64,000 bases of DNA. It comes from RYN-230 sp963834705 (GTDB taxonomy: Bacteria; Actinomycetota; Actinomycetes; Streptosporangiales; Streptosporangiaceae). Below are positions 16,469 through 25,153 of this stretch, piece by piece. A program made the translations under genes and the position numbers. Every line of letters starts with the position of its first letter. Position 1 is the stretch's first letter. Location of the stretch: positions 992,001 to 1,056,000 of the forward strand of contig CAWICV010000001.1 of the NCBI GenBank assembly GCA_963834705.1, in the 5' to 3' direction. Under the pieces are notes generated by a model, which searched no databases, was not told where the DNA came from, and saw nothing but the letters and a program-made list of their open reading frames with translations.

Positions 16469-17269
16469 TTACCGGCTCGTACTGTTCGCCTGAAGCTCGC
16501 GCAGCGCGGCGAGTTCCGCGGCGGTCGGCGGTGCCAGCTCTTCCAGGGAATCAGACACCGCGAGTTCCCAGCCCGTCCGGGCCCGGACGTCCGGCACTGT
16601 CACCCCGGGACAGATCCCGGTCAGCGTCAGCTCGCAGCTGGCCGGGTCCGGTTCGAGGATGCCGAGGTCGGTGATGACCTTCTGCGGTCCCGCCCCGGTC
16701 AGGCCGCGGCGCTCCCGGTAGCCGGGCCCGTCGCCGAACCCGGCCGAGGTGACGAAGTCCACCCGGTCCACGAACGACCGGCGGCTCTGCCGGACCACCA
16801 CGATCACTTCCCGGCAGGACGCGGCGATCTCCGGCGCCCCACCCGCGCCGGGCAGCCGCACCTTCGGGTCCGCGTAGGACGCGCCGATCATGGTGGTGTT
16901 GATGTTGCCGAACCGGTCGATCTGCGCGGCGCCCAGGAAGCCGATGCCGATCCGGCCCGGCTGCAGCCAGTAGTTGAAGATCTCCGGGACACTTACCACC
17001 GCGTCCGCGGTTTCGGCCAGGATCCCGTCGCCGATGGACAGCGGGAGCTGGTCCGGCTTGGCCCCGATCGTGCCCGACTCATAGATCAGCACCAGGTTCG
17101 GCGCGTGCGTGGCGCGGGCCAGGTTGGCCGCGGCGCTGGGCAGGCCGATGCCGACGAAACAGGTCATCCCGTCGGTCAGCACCCGGGCCGCGCAGGCGGT
17201 CATCATCTCGTCCGCGGTGAACGGGTCCGCCGCGCTCAGCGGGGCTTCGCCGCGCCCGGTGGCGGTCAC
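16469..17269 (-). CDS. pcaJ: 3-oxoadipate CoA-transferase, beta subunit
   Basis: A 266-aa beta subunit of a family I CoA transferase. The active-site glutamate lies in LVLIYESGTIGAKP (Glu64), and GIGFLGAAQIDRFGNINTT follows. GTG 17269 overlaps the pcaI stop by 4 nt and is preferred to the longer in-frame ATG at 17311. Family I pairs of this glutaconate-type subclass also include IpdB-like ring-opening hydrolases; the pca neighbours favour 3-oxoadipate activation with succinyl-CoA. Confidence 0.88.
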   Translation of the reverse strand: MTATGRGEAPLSAADPFTADEMMTACAARVLTDGMTCFVGIGLPSAAANLARATHAPNLVLIYESGTIGAKPDQLPLSIGDGILAETADAVVSVPEIFNYWLQPGRIGIGFLGAAQIDRFGNINTTMIGASYADPKVRLPGAGGAPEIAASCREVIVVVRQSRRSFVDRVDFVTSAGFGDGPGYRERRGLTGAGPQKVITDLGILEPDPASCELTLTGICPGVTVPDVRARTGWELAVSDSLEELAPPTAAELAALRELQANSTSR

Positions 17270-18102
17270 GCGGGACTCCCCGCACCGGCGAACACCTCGT
17301 CGGCCAGCCACTGGCTGAACCGGTCCCGGTCCCGGCTGATCTCATCCCAGGCCTGGTAGTAGTCGTTGTCCCGGGCGGTGTAGCCGAGCGCGTATGACGG
17401 ATGGGATCCGCCCGGCGCCTCGGCTACGTAGGCCACCGCCCAGGTGGGCAGCACGATGGCGCCGGGCTCGGGGGCGAGCTTGGCCACGATCTCCTCCACC
17501 GTGACAACCGAACGCTGGGCGCTGAGCACGGCTTCCTTCTGCACTCCGGTGATGCCCCAGAGCTGCACGTTCCCGGCCCGGTCGGCACGCTGCGCGTGGA
17601 TGATCGCCACGTCCGGGTTGAGCGCGGCCACCGCGGTCAGCCGTTCTCCGGTGAACGGGCAGGTGATAGGGCGGATGGCGGGCTGGCCATCCAGGGCGGG
17701 CAGGCTCTCCAGGCCGGTCCCGCTGTACCCGCGCAGGATGGCGAACGGCATCCCGGACGCGCCCGCCACGTACCGGTTGGCCATCCCCGCGTGGCTGTGC
17801 TCCTCCAGCTGGAGTGGGCCGGGCCAGCTGTTCTCCACCGCGTCGCGGAACCGGTGCAGCGAGCCGACGCCCGGGTTACCACCCCAGGAGAAGATCAGCC
17901 GGCTCACGCAGCCAGCCCCGATGAGCTGGTCATAGATGAGGTCCGGGGTCATCCTGACCAGGGTCAGGTCACGCCGCCGCTGCCGGATCACCTCGTGCCC
18001 GGCGGCGAACGGGATGAGGTGGGTGAAGCCTTCCATGGCCACCTCGTCGCCGTCGTGGACCGCACGGGCGATGGCCTCAGCCAGTGAAACGATCTCCGCC
18101 AT
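17266..18102 (-). CDS. pcaI: 3-oxoadipate CoA-transferase, alpha subunit
   Basis: A 278-aa alpha subunit. Landmarks are EVAMEGFTHLIPFAAGHEVIR, LTLVRMTPDLIYDQLIGAG and SWGGNPGVGS, typical of the larger glutaconate CoA-transferase-like alpha subunits used in actinobacterial pca operons. With PcaJ it would transfer CoA from succinyl-CoA to 3-oxoadipate. The start has GGAGGATATGG upstream. A 128-bp gap to pcaC suggests an internal promoter before this gene. Confidence 0.87.
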   Translation of the reverse strand: MAEIVSLAEAIARAVHDGDEVAMEGFTHLIPFAAGHEVIRQRRRDLTLVRMTPDLIYDQLIGAGCVSRLIFSWGGNPGVGSLHRFRDAVENSWPGPLQLEEHSHAGMANRYVAGASGMPFAILRGYSGTGLESLPALDGQPAIRPITCPFTGERLTAVAALNPDVAIIHAQRADRAGNVQLWGITGVQKEAVLSAQRSVVTVEEIVAKLAPEPGAIVLPTWAVAYVAEAPGGSHPSYALGYTARDNDYYQAWDEISRDRDRFSQWLADEVFAGAGSPA

Positions 18103-18230
18103 ATCCTCCTGCCCAGCAGCGCGTATCCCCGGACACCATAATGGCTACGTGGTCGCGATAAGTACAGCCGTTCGTCATACGGACATTAATCGGGGCCGCC
18201 GGCCGCGCGCGGCCTGGCTCACCGCCCTGT

Positions 18231-18608
18231 TCAGGATGTCTCGGCCAGCACACGCTGCGCGATGGCGAAGGCCCGGTTGGCCGCGGGCACTCCGGCGTAG
18301 ACGGCCGCGTGCAGTAGCACCTCGCGGATCTGCTCGACGCTGAGCCCGTTGCGCAGCGCGGCGCGCAGGTGCATGGCCAGTTCCTCTTCCTTGCCCAGCA
18401 CGATGAGCGCGGTCAGCGTGATCATGCTCCGCTCCGGCCGGGTCAGCCCGGGCCGGGACCACACTTCACCCCACGCGTACCGGGTGATGAAGTCCTGGAA
18501 CGGGGCGGTGAAGTCGGTGCTGCCGGCCACCGCCCGGTCCACGTGGGCATCCCCCAGGACCTCACGGCGGACGGTCATCCCCTGCTCGTGTCGCTCGGCA
18601 TCGTTCAT
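18231..18608 (-). CDS. pcaC: 4-carboxymuconolactone decarboxylase
   Basis: A 125-aa all-helical protein of the AhpD/CMD family that decarboxylates 4-carboxymuconolactone to 3-oxoadipate enol-lactone. FITRYAWGEVWSRPGLTRPERSM and LTALIVLGKEEELAMHLRAALRNGLS fit the stand-alone PcaC family well, as does the catalytic HAAVYAGVPAANRAF segment. It lacks the peroxidase CxxC of AhpD. ATGA overlaps the pcaB stop by 4 nt. Confidence 0.93.
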   Translation of the reverse strand: MNDAERHEQGMTVRREVLGDAHVDRAVAGSTDFTAPFQDFITRYAWGEVWSRPGLTRPERSMITLTALIVLGKEEELAMHLRAALRNGLSVEQIREVLLHAAVYAGVPAANRAFAIAQRVLAETS

Positions 18609-20005
18609 GGCCGGCCATTCTGCTCGGTGCCGGCGTGCGCGGCCAGCGCGGCGGCCACGAAGCCGCCCGCCGCGCCGAGGTAGCCGGCCGGGTCCAGGGC
18701 CTGGTCAACCTGCTCCGGGTTGATCCCGGCCGCGGCCAGCCGGCCCGCGGCCGGCCCATCCAGCAGGCCGTCCCGCAATGGCCGGCCCGCCGCCGCCGCC
18801 CACGCGCTGGCCTGGGCGATCAGGTCGTGCGCGGCGGCCCGGCCGAGAGCCGGTGTGAGCAGCCCCGCGACGTGCTCGGCCAGCGGGAACCCGCCCGTGG
18901 CGTCCAGGTTGGCCCGCATCTGGGCCGGGTCCGGGGTCAGCCCGGTCAGCATGTCCACCGCCCAGGACGCGGCCGACCCGGTCAGCCGGAGCAGGTCGCT
19001 CAGCGGCAGCCACTCGGCGTGCCACGCCCCGGCCGCCCGTTGGTGCTCCTGCTCGGCCGCGCTGGCCAGGGTGGCCAGCAGACCAGGGACCTGCTTGGTG
19101 CAGCCGAGCACCGAGATGGCCGCGACCGGGTTCTGCTTGTGCGGCATGGCCGACGAGCCGCCCCGGCCCTGGCCGCCGCGCTCGTGCACCTCGGCCACCT
19201 CGGACTGGGCCAGCAGCGTCACGTCCCGGGCGATCTTGCCGAGCACGCCGCTGGCCCCGGCGCACGCCGCGCCGATCTCGATGATCCGCAGCCGGCTGGT
19301 GTGCCAGGGCAGCGTGGGCACGGCCAGGCTCAGCTCGGCGGCCAGCCGCGCGGCGACGTCCGGCCCGGCGTCGCCCAGCGCGGACAGCGTGCCCGCCGCC
19401 CCACCGAACTGCACCGCCAGCCGGCTGGCGGCCACCCGGGCCAGTGCGTCGCGGGCCTCGTCCAGGCCGGTCAGCCAGCCGGCCGCGACCAGCCCGAAGG
19501 TGACCGGCACGGCCTGCTGCAGCAAGGTGCGGCCGATCATCAGCGTGTCCCGGTGCGCCTCCGCCAGCCGGGCCGCGGCAGCGGCCGCCGCGGCCAGGTC
19601 GGCGGTTACCGCGGCGAGCGCCCGCCGGGCCAGCAGCATGGCCGCGGTGTCGATGATGTCCTGGCTGGTGGCGCCGTTATGCACGGCCGCCGCCGCATCC
19701 GGCGGCACCCGCTGGCCCAGCTCACGGGCCAGCGCGGGCACCGGGTTGCCGGTACGCGCCGCCTGCTGACCCAGCCCGGCCAGATCGAACGCATCAGCGC
19801 GGGCCGCCGCGGTCACCGCCGCGCCCGCGCCCGGGGCGGCCAGCCCGGCCGCTTCCAGCGCCCGGGCCAGAGCGGCCTCGGTGTCCAGCATCGCCTGCAG
19901 CCAGGCCTGACCGGACGTGTCCGCCTGACCGCGGCTGAATACGCCGTCGAAGAGCCCACCGGGAGTCTGCACCGCCCCACGATAGCCCGGCGCATTGGTC
20001 AGCAT
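18605..20005 (-). CDS. pcaB: 3-carboxy-cis,cis-muconate cycloisomerase
   Basis: A 466-aa member of the fumarase/aspartase superfamily, catalysing lactonisation of 3-carboxy-cis,cis-muconate. The superfamily signature GSSAMPHKQNP is at residues 283-293. NGATSQDIIDTAAMLL (110-125) and GRTLLQQAVPVTFG (158-171) carry other active-site parts. A GTG at 19972 (MQTPGGLFDGVF) is a plausible shorter start and matches the usual family N-terminus. It is the first gene of the seven-gene pca operon. No pcaF thiolase or PcaR/PcaO-type regulator is adjacent. Confidence 0.93.
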   Translation of the reverse strand: MLTNAPGYRGAVQTPGGLFDGVFSRGQADTSGQAWLQAMLDTEAALARALEAAGLAAPGAGAAVTAAARADAFDLAGLGQQAARTGNPVPALARELGQRVPPDAAAAVHNGATSQDIIDTAAMLLARRALAAVTADLAAAAAAAARLAEAHRDTLMIGRTLLQQAVPVTFGLVAAGWLTGLDEARDALARVAASRLAVQFGGAAGTLSALGDAGPDVAARLAAELSLAVPTLPWHTSRLRIIEIGAACAGASGVLGKIARDVTLLAQSEVAEVHERGGQGRGGSSAMPHKQNPVAAISVLGCTKQVPGLLATLASAAEQEHQRAAGAWHAEWLPLSDLLRLTGSAASWAVDMLTGLTPDPAQMRANLDATGGFPLAEHVAGLLTPALGRAAAHDLIAQASAWAAAAGRPLRDGLLDGPAAGRLAAAGINPEQVDQALDPAGYLGAAGGFVAAALAAHAGTEQNGRP

Positions 20006-20051
20006 CTGGCCAAGGAATCCCCGCCAGCGTGCAACGCTGCGTAGGCACTTG

Positions 20052-20240
20052 GTGCTCGTAAGTGATGTGACCGCCGTCGCGGACCCGGCCGAGCGGATCG
20101 GTGAGCGCTCCGCACTGCTGACCGCGGTACGCGAGCTGCCCAGCCGGCAGCGCGCGATCGTGCTGCTCCGTTACTGGGACGACCTGAGCGACGCCCAGAT
20201 GGCGGCCGTTCGGCAAAATGTCGCTGCTGCCCACCGGTAG
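20052..20240 (+). pseudogene. Remnant of a SigE-family ECF sigma factor (region 4 fragment)
   Basis: The frame encodes DPAERIGERSALLTAVRELP followed by SRQRAIVLLRYWDDLSDAQM, closely resembling the start of sigma region 4 of SigE-family ECF factors. It then diverges and stops after about 15 residues, before the DNA-recognition helix. There is no region 2 upstream, where pcaB begins on the other strand within 50 nt. It is a decayed internal fragment, not a functional sigma factor. The 316-bp interval between pcaB and gabT otherwise holds only promoter-like sequence. Confidence 0.65.
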
Positions 20241-20321
20241 CTGAACGGAGGGCCTGAGCCTGGTCAGGCGCCGGAAGAGGGCATTGCGCGGTGGTAGGGG
20301 TGCGGCCGTATCGTCTCCTGT

Positions 20322-21677
20322 ATGACCGTACAATCATCGCTTTCCGGCGGCCCGGGCCTGGCCCAGGCGCGCCGCCTCGTCACCGAGATCCCCGGCCCCT
20401 GCTCGCGTGAGCTTTTCGCCCGCCGGGAGGCCAGCGTGGCCCGCGGCGTCAGCCATGTCCTGCCGGTGTTCATCACCGCGGCAGGCGGTGGCGTGCTCAT
20501 CGACGTCGATGGCAACTCGCTGATCGACTTCGGCTCCGGCATCGCCGTGACGTCGGTGGGCAACAGCGCCCCCCGGGTGGTGGCCGGCGTGCAGGAGCAG
20601 GTCGCGCGGTTCACGCACACCTGCTTCATGGTCACGCCGTACGAGGGCTACGTGGCCGTGTGCGAGGAACTGGCCCGGCGCACCCCCGGTGACCACGACA
20701 AGCGGTCGGCGCTGGTCAACTCCGGCGCGGAGGCGGTGGAGAACGCGGTCAAGATCGCCCGGCACGCCACCGGCCAGGCCATCGTCGCGTTCGACCACGC
20801 CTACCACGGCCGGACCAACCTGACCATGGCGCTGACCGCGAAGAACATGCCGTACAAGGACAAGATGGGGCCGTTCGCCGGGGAGATCTACCGGATGCCG
20901 ATGGCCTACCCGTTCCGCTGGCCGGGCGGCCCGGAGGCCTGCGCGGCGGAGGCGCTGGACGTGATCACCGGGCTGATCCACACCCAGGCCGGCGAGGACA
21001 ACGTGGCCGCGGTGCTCATCGAGCCGATCCAGGGCGAAGGCGGCTTCGTGGTGCCACCGGACGGCTTCCTGACCGGGCTGGCCACGTTCTGCCGGGAGAA
21101 CGGCATCCTGCTCATCGCCGACGAGATCCAGAGCGGGTTCTGCCGGACCGGCGACTGGTTCGCGTGTGACCGCGAGGGCGTCGTGCCTGACCTGGTCACC
21201 ACGGCCAAGGGCATCGCCGACGGGCTGCCGCTGGCCGGGGTGACGGGGCGGGCCGAGATCATGGACTCGGTGCACGTCGGCGGGCTGGGCGGCACTTACG
21301 GCGGCAACCCGGTGGCGTGCGCGGCCGCGCTCGGCGCGATCGAGACGATGGCCGCCGAGGACCTGGCCGGGCGGGCCCGGCGGATCGGCGAGATCATGCT
21401 GCCCCGGCTGCACAAGCTGGCCGAGGCCAACCCGGTCATCGGGGATGTCCGCGGCCGCGGCGCGATGATCGCCATCGAACTGACCGAGCCTGGCACACTG
21501 CGGCCCGCCCCCGCCGCGGCGGCCCAGGTGGCCAAGGCCTGTCATAGTGCCGGCCTGGTCGTGCTCACCTGCGGCACGTTCAGCAACGTGCTGCGCTTCC
21601 TGCCGCCGCTGGTGATCGGCGAGCAACTGCTCGAAGAGGGGCTGGGCATCCTGGAGGAGGCGTTCGGCACGCTCTGA
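20322..21677 (+). CDS. gabT: 4-aminobutyrate aminotransferase (class III)
   Basis: A 451-aa PLP-dependent class III aminotransferase converting 4-aminobutyrate and 2-oxoglutarate to succinate semialdehyde and glutamate. IDFGSGIAVTSVGNSAPRVV, HTCFMVTPYEGYVAVCEELA, NSGAEAVENAVKIAR and HAYHGRTNLTMALT are GabT-type. EPIQGEGGFVVPPDGFL and LLIADEIQSGFCRTG precede the PLP lysine in VTTAKGIADGLPLAG. It stands alone here, but is functionally linked to the putrescine-degrading locus about 20 kb away, whose product would be GABA. No succinate-semialdehyde dehydrogenase gene is adjacent. Confidence 0.92.
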   Translation: MTVQSSLSGGPGLAQARRLVTEIPGPCSRELFARREASVARGVSHVLPVFITAAGGGVLIDVDGNSLIDFGSGIAVTSVGNSAPRVVAGVQEQVARFTHTCFMVTPYEGYVAVCEELARRTPGDHDKRSALVNSGAEAVENAVKIARHATGQAIVAFDHAYHGRTNLTMALTAKNMPYKDKMGPFAGEIYRMPMAYPFRWPGGPEACAAEALDVITGLIHTQAGEDNVAAVLIEPIQGEGGFVVPPDGFLTGLATFCRENGILLIADEIQSGFCRTGDWFACDREGVVPDLVTTAKGIADGLPLAGVTGRAEIMDSVHVGGLGGTYGGNPVACAAALGAIETMAAEDLAGRARRIGEIMLPRLHKLAEANPVIGDVRGRGAMIAIELTEPGTLRPAPAAAAQVAKACHSAGLVVLTCGTFSNVLRFLPPLVIGEQLLEEGLGILEEAFGTL

Positions 21678-21806
21678 GGCGCCAGCTATACGCGGGAGCG
21701 GACAAAACCTGGCGCGAACTTGCGCACAGGCGTCATATGGACGGCCCCGGGACCTGGTGTTCTGCTGAGTTCACCGCGTTGAATCGTGGCTCAGCGAGGA
21801 GGCCCC

Positions 21807-22640
21807 GTGCGCATCTCAGTCCCCCGCGCAGTCCCCCGCCCCGTCCGCTCCCGCCCGGCCTGGTTAGTGCTGGCCGCGGCCGGCGCCCTGGTCCTGCCGT
21901 TCGCACTGGCCCCGGCGGCCAGCGCGAGCGCGGTCAACTATGTGGCTCTCGGTGACTCCTACTCTTCGGGGGTGGGCGCGGGCAGCTACACCAGCTCCAG
22001 CGGGTCCTGCGACCGGAGCACGAACGCCTACTCGCAGCTGTGGGCCAACGCCAACGGTCCGGCGTCATACACCTCGGTGGCCTGCTCGGGCGCGACCACC
22101 TCGACGGTGATCAGCAGCCAGCTGTCCGCGCTCAGCGCCTCGACCACACTGGTGTCGATCACCATCGGCGGTAACGACATCGGGTTCTCCAGTGTGATGG
22201 AGACCTGCGTGCTGGCGGGCTGGGACTGCGTGAGCGCGGTGCACAATGCGGACAGCGAGGCGGAAACCCAGCTGCCCGGCGAGCTCAACTCGGTGCTGGC
22301 CGGCATCAAGGCCGACGCACCGAATGCCCGGGTCGTGGTGCTCGACTACCCCGAGCTCTACGACCTGTCCAGGTCATCGGGCTGCATCGGGCTGAGCACC
22401 AGCAACCGCACCGCACTGAACCAGGGCGCGCAGCTCCTGGACAGCGAGATCCAGGCGGCCGCGGGCCGCTACGGCGACGTGTTCGCCGACGTGCAGGGCC
22501 AGTTCGCCGGGCACGAGATCTGCGACTCGTCGAGCTGGCTGCACTCGGTGAACGTCCTCGACATCAGCGAGTCGTATCACCCGACCGCGGCCGGCCAGGC
22601 CGACGGCTACCTGCCGGTGTTTACCGCCGCGGCCGGCTGA
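21807..22640 (+). CDS. Secreted SGNH/GDSL lipase-esterase
   Basis: A 277-aa secreted hydrolase similar to the Streptomyces GDSL lipases. A Sec signal peptide (basic N-region RPVRSRPAW, then VLAAAGALVLPFALAPAASA) ends near residue 40. The block I motif ALGDSYSSGVG carries Ser51, ITIGGNDIGF is block III, and ISESYHPTAAGQ holds the catalytic His. Six cysteines probably form three disulfides, as in related enzymes. GTG 21807 is preferred because GAGGAGG precedes it by 5 nt. Substrate lipids are unknown. Confidence 0.92.
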   Translation: MRISVPRAVPRPVRSRPAWLVLAAAGALVLPFALAPAASASAVNYVALGDSYSSGVGAGSYTSSSGSCDRSTNAYSQLWANANGPASYTSVACSGATTSTVISSQLSALSASTTLVSITIGGNDIGFSSVMETCVLAGWDCVSAVHNADSEAETQLPGELNSVLAGIKADAPNARVVVLDYPELYDLSRSSGCIGLSTSNRTALNQGAQLLDSEIQAAAGRYGDVFADVQGQFAGHEICDSSSWLHSVNVLDISESYHPTAAGQADGYLPVFTAAAG

Positions 22641-22754
22641 GCAACGGCTGCCTGGGCGGGCACTTGGCTGGGCTCTCTCATCGCTCAGCCCGCGCCGAAT
22701 GAAACTCGTGAGTTAGGCCAAGCATGCCGCGCGCCGACCGGGTAGGACGGATTC

Positions 22755-23573
22755 ATGCCTGTCCTCGTTGGCACGTCTGGCTGGCAGTACCGCGACTGGC
22801 GCGGCGGCTTCTACCGGCCCGGCCTGCCCCAGCGGCGCTGGCTGGAGCACTACGCCAGCGAGTACCTGACGGTGGAGAACAACGCCAGCTTCTACCGGCT
22901 GCCAGGCCGGGAGACGTTCGAGGGCTGGCGGTCCCGGACCCCGGACGGCTTCGTGATGGCGGTGAAGGCGAGCCGGTACCTCACGCACATCCGGCGGCTG
23001 CGCGATCCGGCCGAACCAGTCAGCAGGCTCCTTGGCGCGGCGGCCGGGCTGGGCCCGCGGCTCGGCCCGGTGCTGCTGCAACTGCCGCCGACACTGGCGG
23101 CGGACCCTGGACTACTGGACGCCTGCCTGGCCGAGTTCGCGACCGCCGCGGGCGCTGCCGGTACCGGCCCGGTCCGGGTGGCGGTGGAGCCGCGGCATCC
23201 ATCCTGGTGGTGCGAGGAGGTGCGGCAGGTGCTCACCGCCCACCAGGCCGCGCTGTGCTGGGCGGACCGCCTCGGTCATCCGGTCACCCCGCTGTGGCGT
23301 ACCGCGGACTGGGGCTACCTGCGGTTTCACGAGGGTGCCGCCCAGCCGTGGCCGTGTTATGGCCCGCAGTCCCTGCGGACGTGGGCTGCCCGGCTGCGGG
23401 ACACCTGGCCGGGCCGCGCGGACGTGTACGTCTACTTCAACAACGACCCGGGCGGGGCGGCCGTGGTCAACTCGGCACAGTTCGCCGCGGCCGCGCAGCG
23501 GGCCGGCCTGGACGCCACCCGGACCCCGCGGCCGGGCAGCGTCCCGCTGACTCCCCCGATCCCAACCTGGTAG
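22755..23573 (+). CDS. DUF72 (YecE-like) family protein
   Basis: A 272-aa protein of the DUF72 TIM-barrel family. PVLVGTSGWQYRDWRGGFYR (residues 2-21), FLTVENNASFYRLP-like text, AVKASRYLTHIRRL, AVEPRHPSWW and YVYFNNDPGGAAVVNS are family motifs. The fold resembles endonuclease IV and xylose isomerase, but no activity is established. The last 20 codons lie in a 65-bp tandem duplication, so the natural C-terminus may have been altered by that event. Confidence 0.9.
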   Translation: MPVLVGTSGWQYRDWRGGFYRPGLPQRRWLEHYASEYLTVENNASFYRLPGRETFEGWRSRTPDGFVMAVKASRYLTHIRRLRDPAEPVSRLLGAAAGLGPRLGPVLLQLPPTLAADPGLLDACLAEFATAAGAAGTGPVRVAVEPRHPSWWCEEVRQVLTAHQAALCWADRLGHPVTPLWRTADWGYLRFHEGAAQPWPCYGPQSLRTWAARLRDTWPGRADVYVYFNNDPGGAAVVNSAQFAAAAQRAGLDATRTPRPGSVPLTPPIPTW

Positions 23574-23640
23574 GCGACGCCACCCGGACCCCGCGGCCGG
23601 GCAGCGTCCCGCTGACTCCCCCGATCCCAACCTGCTAGGC
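23511..23640 (+). repeat. 65-bp tandem duplication across the DUF72 stop codon
   Basis: Copy 1 (23511-23575) and copy 2 (23576-23640) match at 64 of 65 positions; the difference is GGTAGGC against GCTAGGC. A third partial copy (GACGCCA) begins at 23641. Copy 1 encodes the end of the DUF72 protein and its TAG; copy 2 lies in the intergenic gap before the convergent mmsA end. It is a recent local duplication. Confidence 0.95.
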
Positions 23641-23647
23641 GACGCCA

Positions 23648-25153
23648 CTATCTGTTCACCGGGAAGCCGAGGCTGACCCCGCCATGGCTCGGGTCCAGCC
23701 AGCGCGAGGTGACCGCCTTGCCCCGGGTGTAGAAGTGCACGCCTTCGGTGCCATATACGTGCGTGTCGCCGAACAGCGAGGCCTTCCACCCGCCGAACGA
23801 GTAGTACGCCATCGGCACCGGGATCGGCACGTTCACGCCGACCATGCCCGCCTCGACGTCGAACACGAAACGGCGGGCCGCTCCCCCGTCGTTAGTGAAG
23901 ATGGCCGTCCCGTTGCCATACGGATTCTCGCCGACCAGCCGGACGGCGTCGTCGTAGCTGGCTGCGCGGACCACGGACAGCACCGGCCCGAAGATCTCGT
24001 CGGTGTAGCAGGCCATGGCCGGTGTGACGTGGTCGAGCACGCTGGGCCCGAGCCAGAACCCGGCCCCGGCCCCGGCCCCGCCGATCACCGGGTGCACCCG
24101 GCCGTCCACGGCCAGCGTGGCGCCCTCGTGCACGCCGGAATCCAGGTAGGCCGCGACCTTGTCCCGGTGCGCCGCGGTGACCAGCGGGCCCATCTCGGAC
24201 CGTTCGTCGCCGCCCGGCCCGACCCGCAGCTTAGCCACCCGCTCCTTGATCTTGGCCACCAGCTCGTCACCGATGGAGCCCACCGTGACCAGCACCGACA
24301 CGGCCATGCACCGCTCGCCCGCGGAGCCGAAGCCGGCCGACACGGCCGCGTCAGCGGCCAGGTCCAGGTCGGCATCGGGCAGTACCACCATGTGATTCTT
24401 GGCCCCGCCGAGCGCCTGCACCCGCTTGCCCGCCCGGGTCCCGGTCTCATAGACGTAACGCGCGATCGGGGTCGATCCGACGAAGCTGGCCGCGCGGACA
24501 TCGGGGTGGGTGAGCAGACTGTCCACCGCTTCCTTGTCCCCCTGGACCACGTTGAACACGCCGTCCGGCAGCCCCGCCTCGGCCCACAGCCGGGCCAGCA
24601 GCAGCGAGGCGGACGGGTCCTTCTCGGACGGCTTGAGCACGAACGTATTGCCGCACGCGATGGCCAGCGGGAACATCCACATCGGCACCATAGCCGGGAA
24701 GTTGAACGGGGTAATCCCGGCCACCACGCCGAGCGGCTGGCGGATCGAGTAGGCATCCACCCCGGTGGACACGTTCTCCGAGAACCCGCCCTTGAGCAGG
24801 TGCGGGATGCCGCAGGCGAACTCCACCACTTCGAGCCCGCGGGCCACCTCGCCGGCCGCGTCCGAGGTCACCTTGCCGTGCTCGGCGCTGATCAGCGCGG
24901 CCAGTTCGCCGGCGTGCGCCACCACCAGTTCGCGGAACCGGAACAGGATGGCCGTCCGCCGGGCCAGCGATACCCCGCGCCAGCCGGGGAACGCCTTGGC
25001 CGCCGCCGCCACCGCGTCGCCCACCACCGCGGCCGAGGCGAAGTCAACCGTGCCGGTCACCTGGCCGGTGGCCGGGTCGTAGATGTCACCGTGCCGGTCG
25101 GCCACGCCGCTCCACGGCTGGCCGCCGATCCAGTGGCTGATCTGCTTCTTCAT
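23648..25153 (-). CDS. mmsA: CoA-acylating methylmalonate-semialdehyde dehydrogenase
   Basis: A 501-aa aldehyde dehydrogenase of the MmsA family, oxidising methylmalonate or malonate semialdehyde to propionyl- or acetyl-CoA. ISHWIGGQPWSGVADRHGDI is the family N-terminus, PFNFPAMVPMWMFPLAIACG the cofactor region, and GSAGERCMAVSV contains the nucleophilic Cys. The start overlaps the stop of the upstream aminotransferase by one base. The pair would degrade beta-alanine or 3-aminoisobutyrate (pyrimidine or valine catabolism), controlled by the divergent PucR gene. Confidence 0.93.
   Translation of the reverse strand: MKKQISHWIGGQPWSGVADRHGDIYDPATGQVTGTVDFASAAVVGDAVAAAAKAFPGWRGVSLARRTAILFRFRELVVAHAGELAALISAEHGKVTSDAAGEVARGLEVVEFACGIPHLLKGGFSENVSTGVDAYSIRQPLGVVAGITPFNFPAMVPMWMFPLAIACGNTFVLKPSEKDPSASLLLARLWAEAGLPDGVFNVVQGDKEAVDSLLTHPDVRAASFVGSTPIARYVYETGTRAGKRVQALGGAKNHMVVLPDADLDLAADAAVSAGFGSAGERCMAVSVLVTVGSIGDELVAKIKERVAKLRVGPGGDERSEMGPLVTAAHRDKVAAYLDSGVHEGATLAVDGRVHPVIGGAGAGAGFWLGPSVLDHVTPAMACYTDEIFGPVLSVVRAASYDDAVRLVGENPYGNGTAIFTNDGGAARRFVFDVEAGMVGVNVPIPVPMAYYSFGGWKASLFGDTHVYGTEGVHFYTRGKAVTSRWLDPSHGGVSLGFPVNR

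Noticed and set aside
21679..21715. GCGCCAG/CTGGCGC repeat after gabT as terminator
   Set aside because: Only a 7-bp stem with a 23-nt loop and no T-run; too weak to call.
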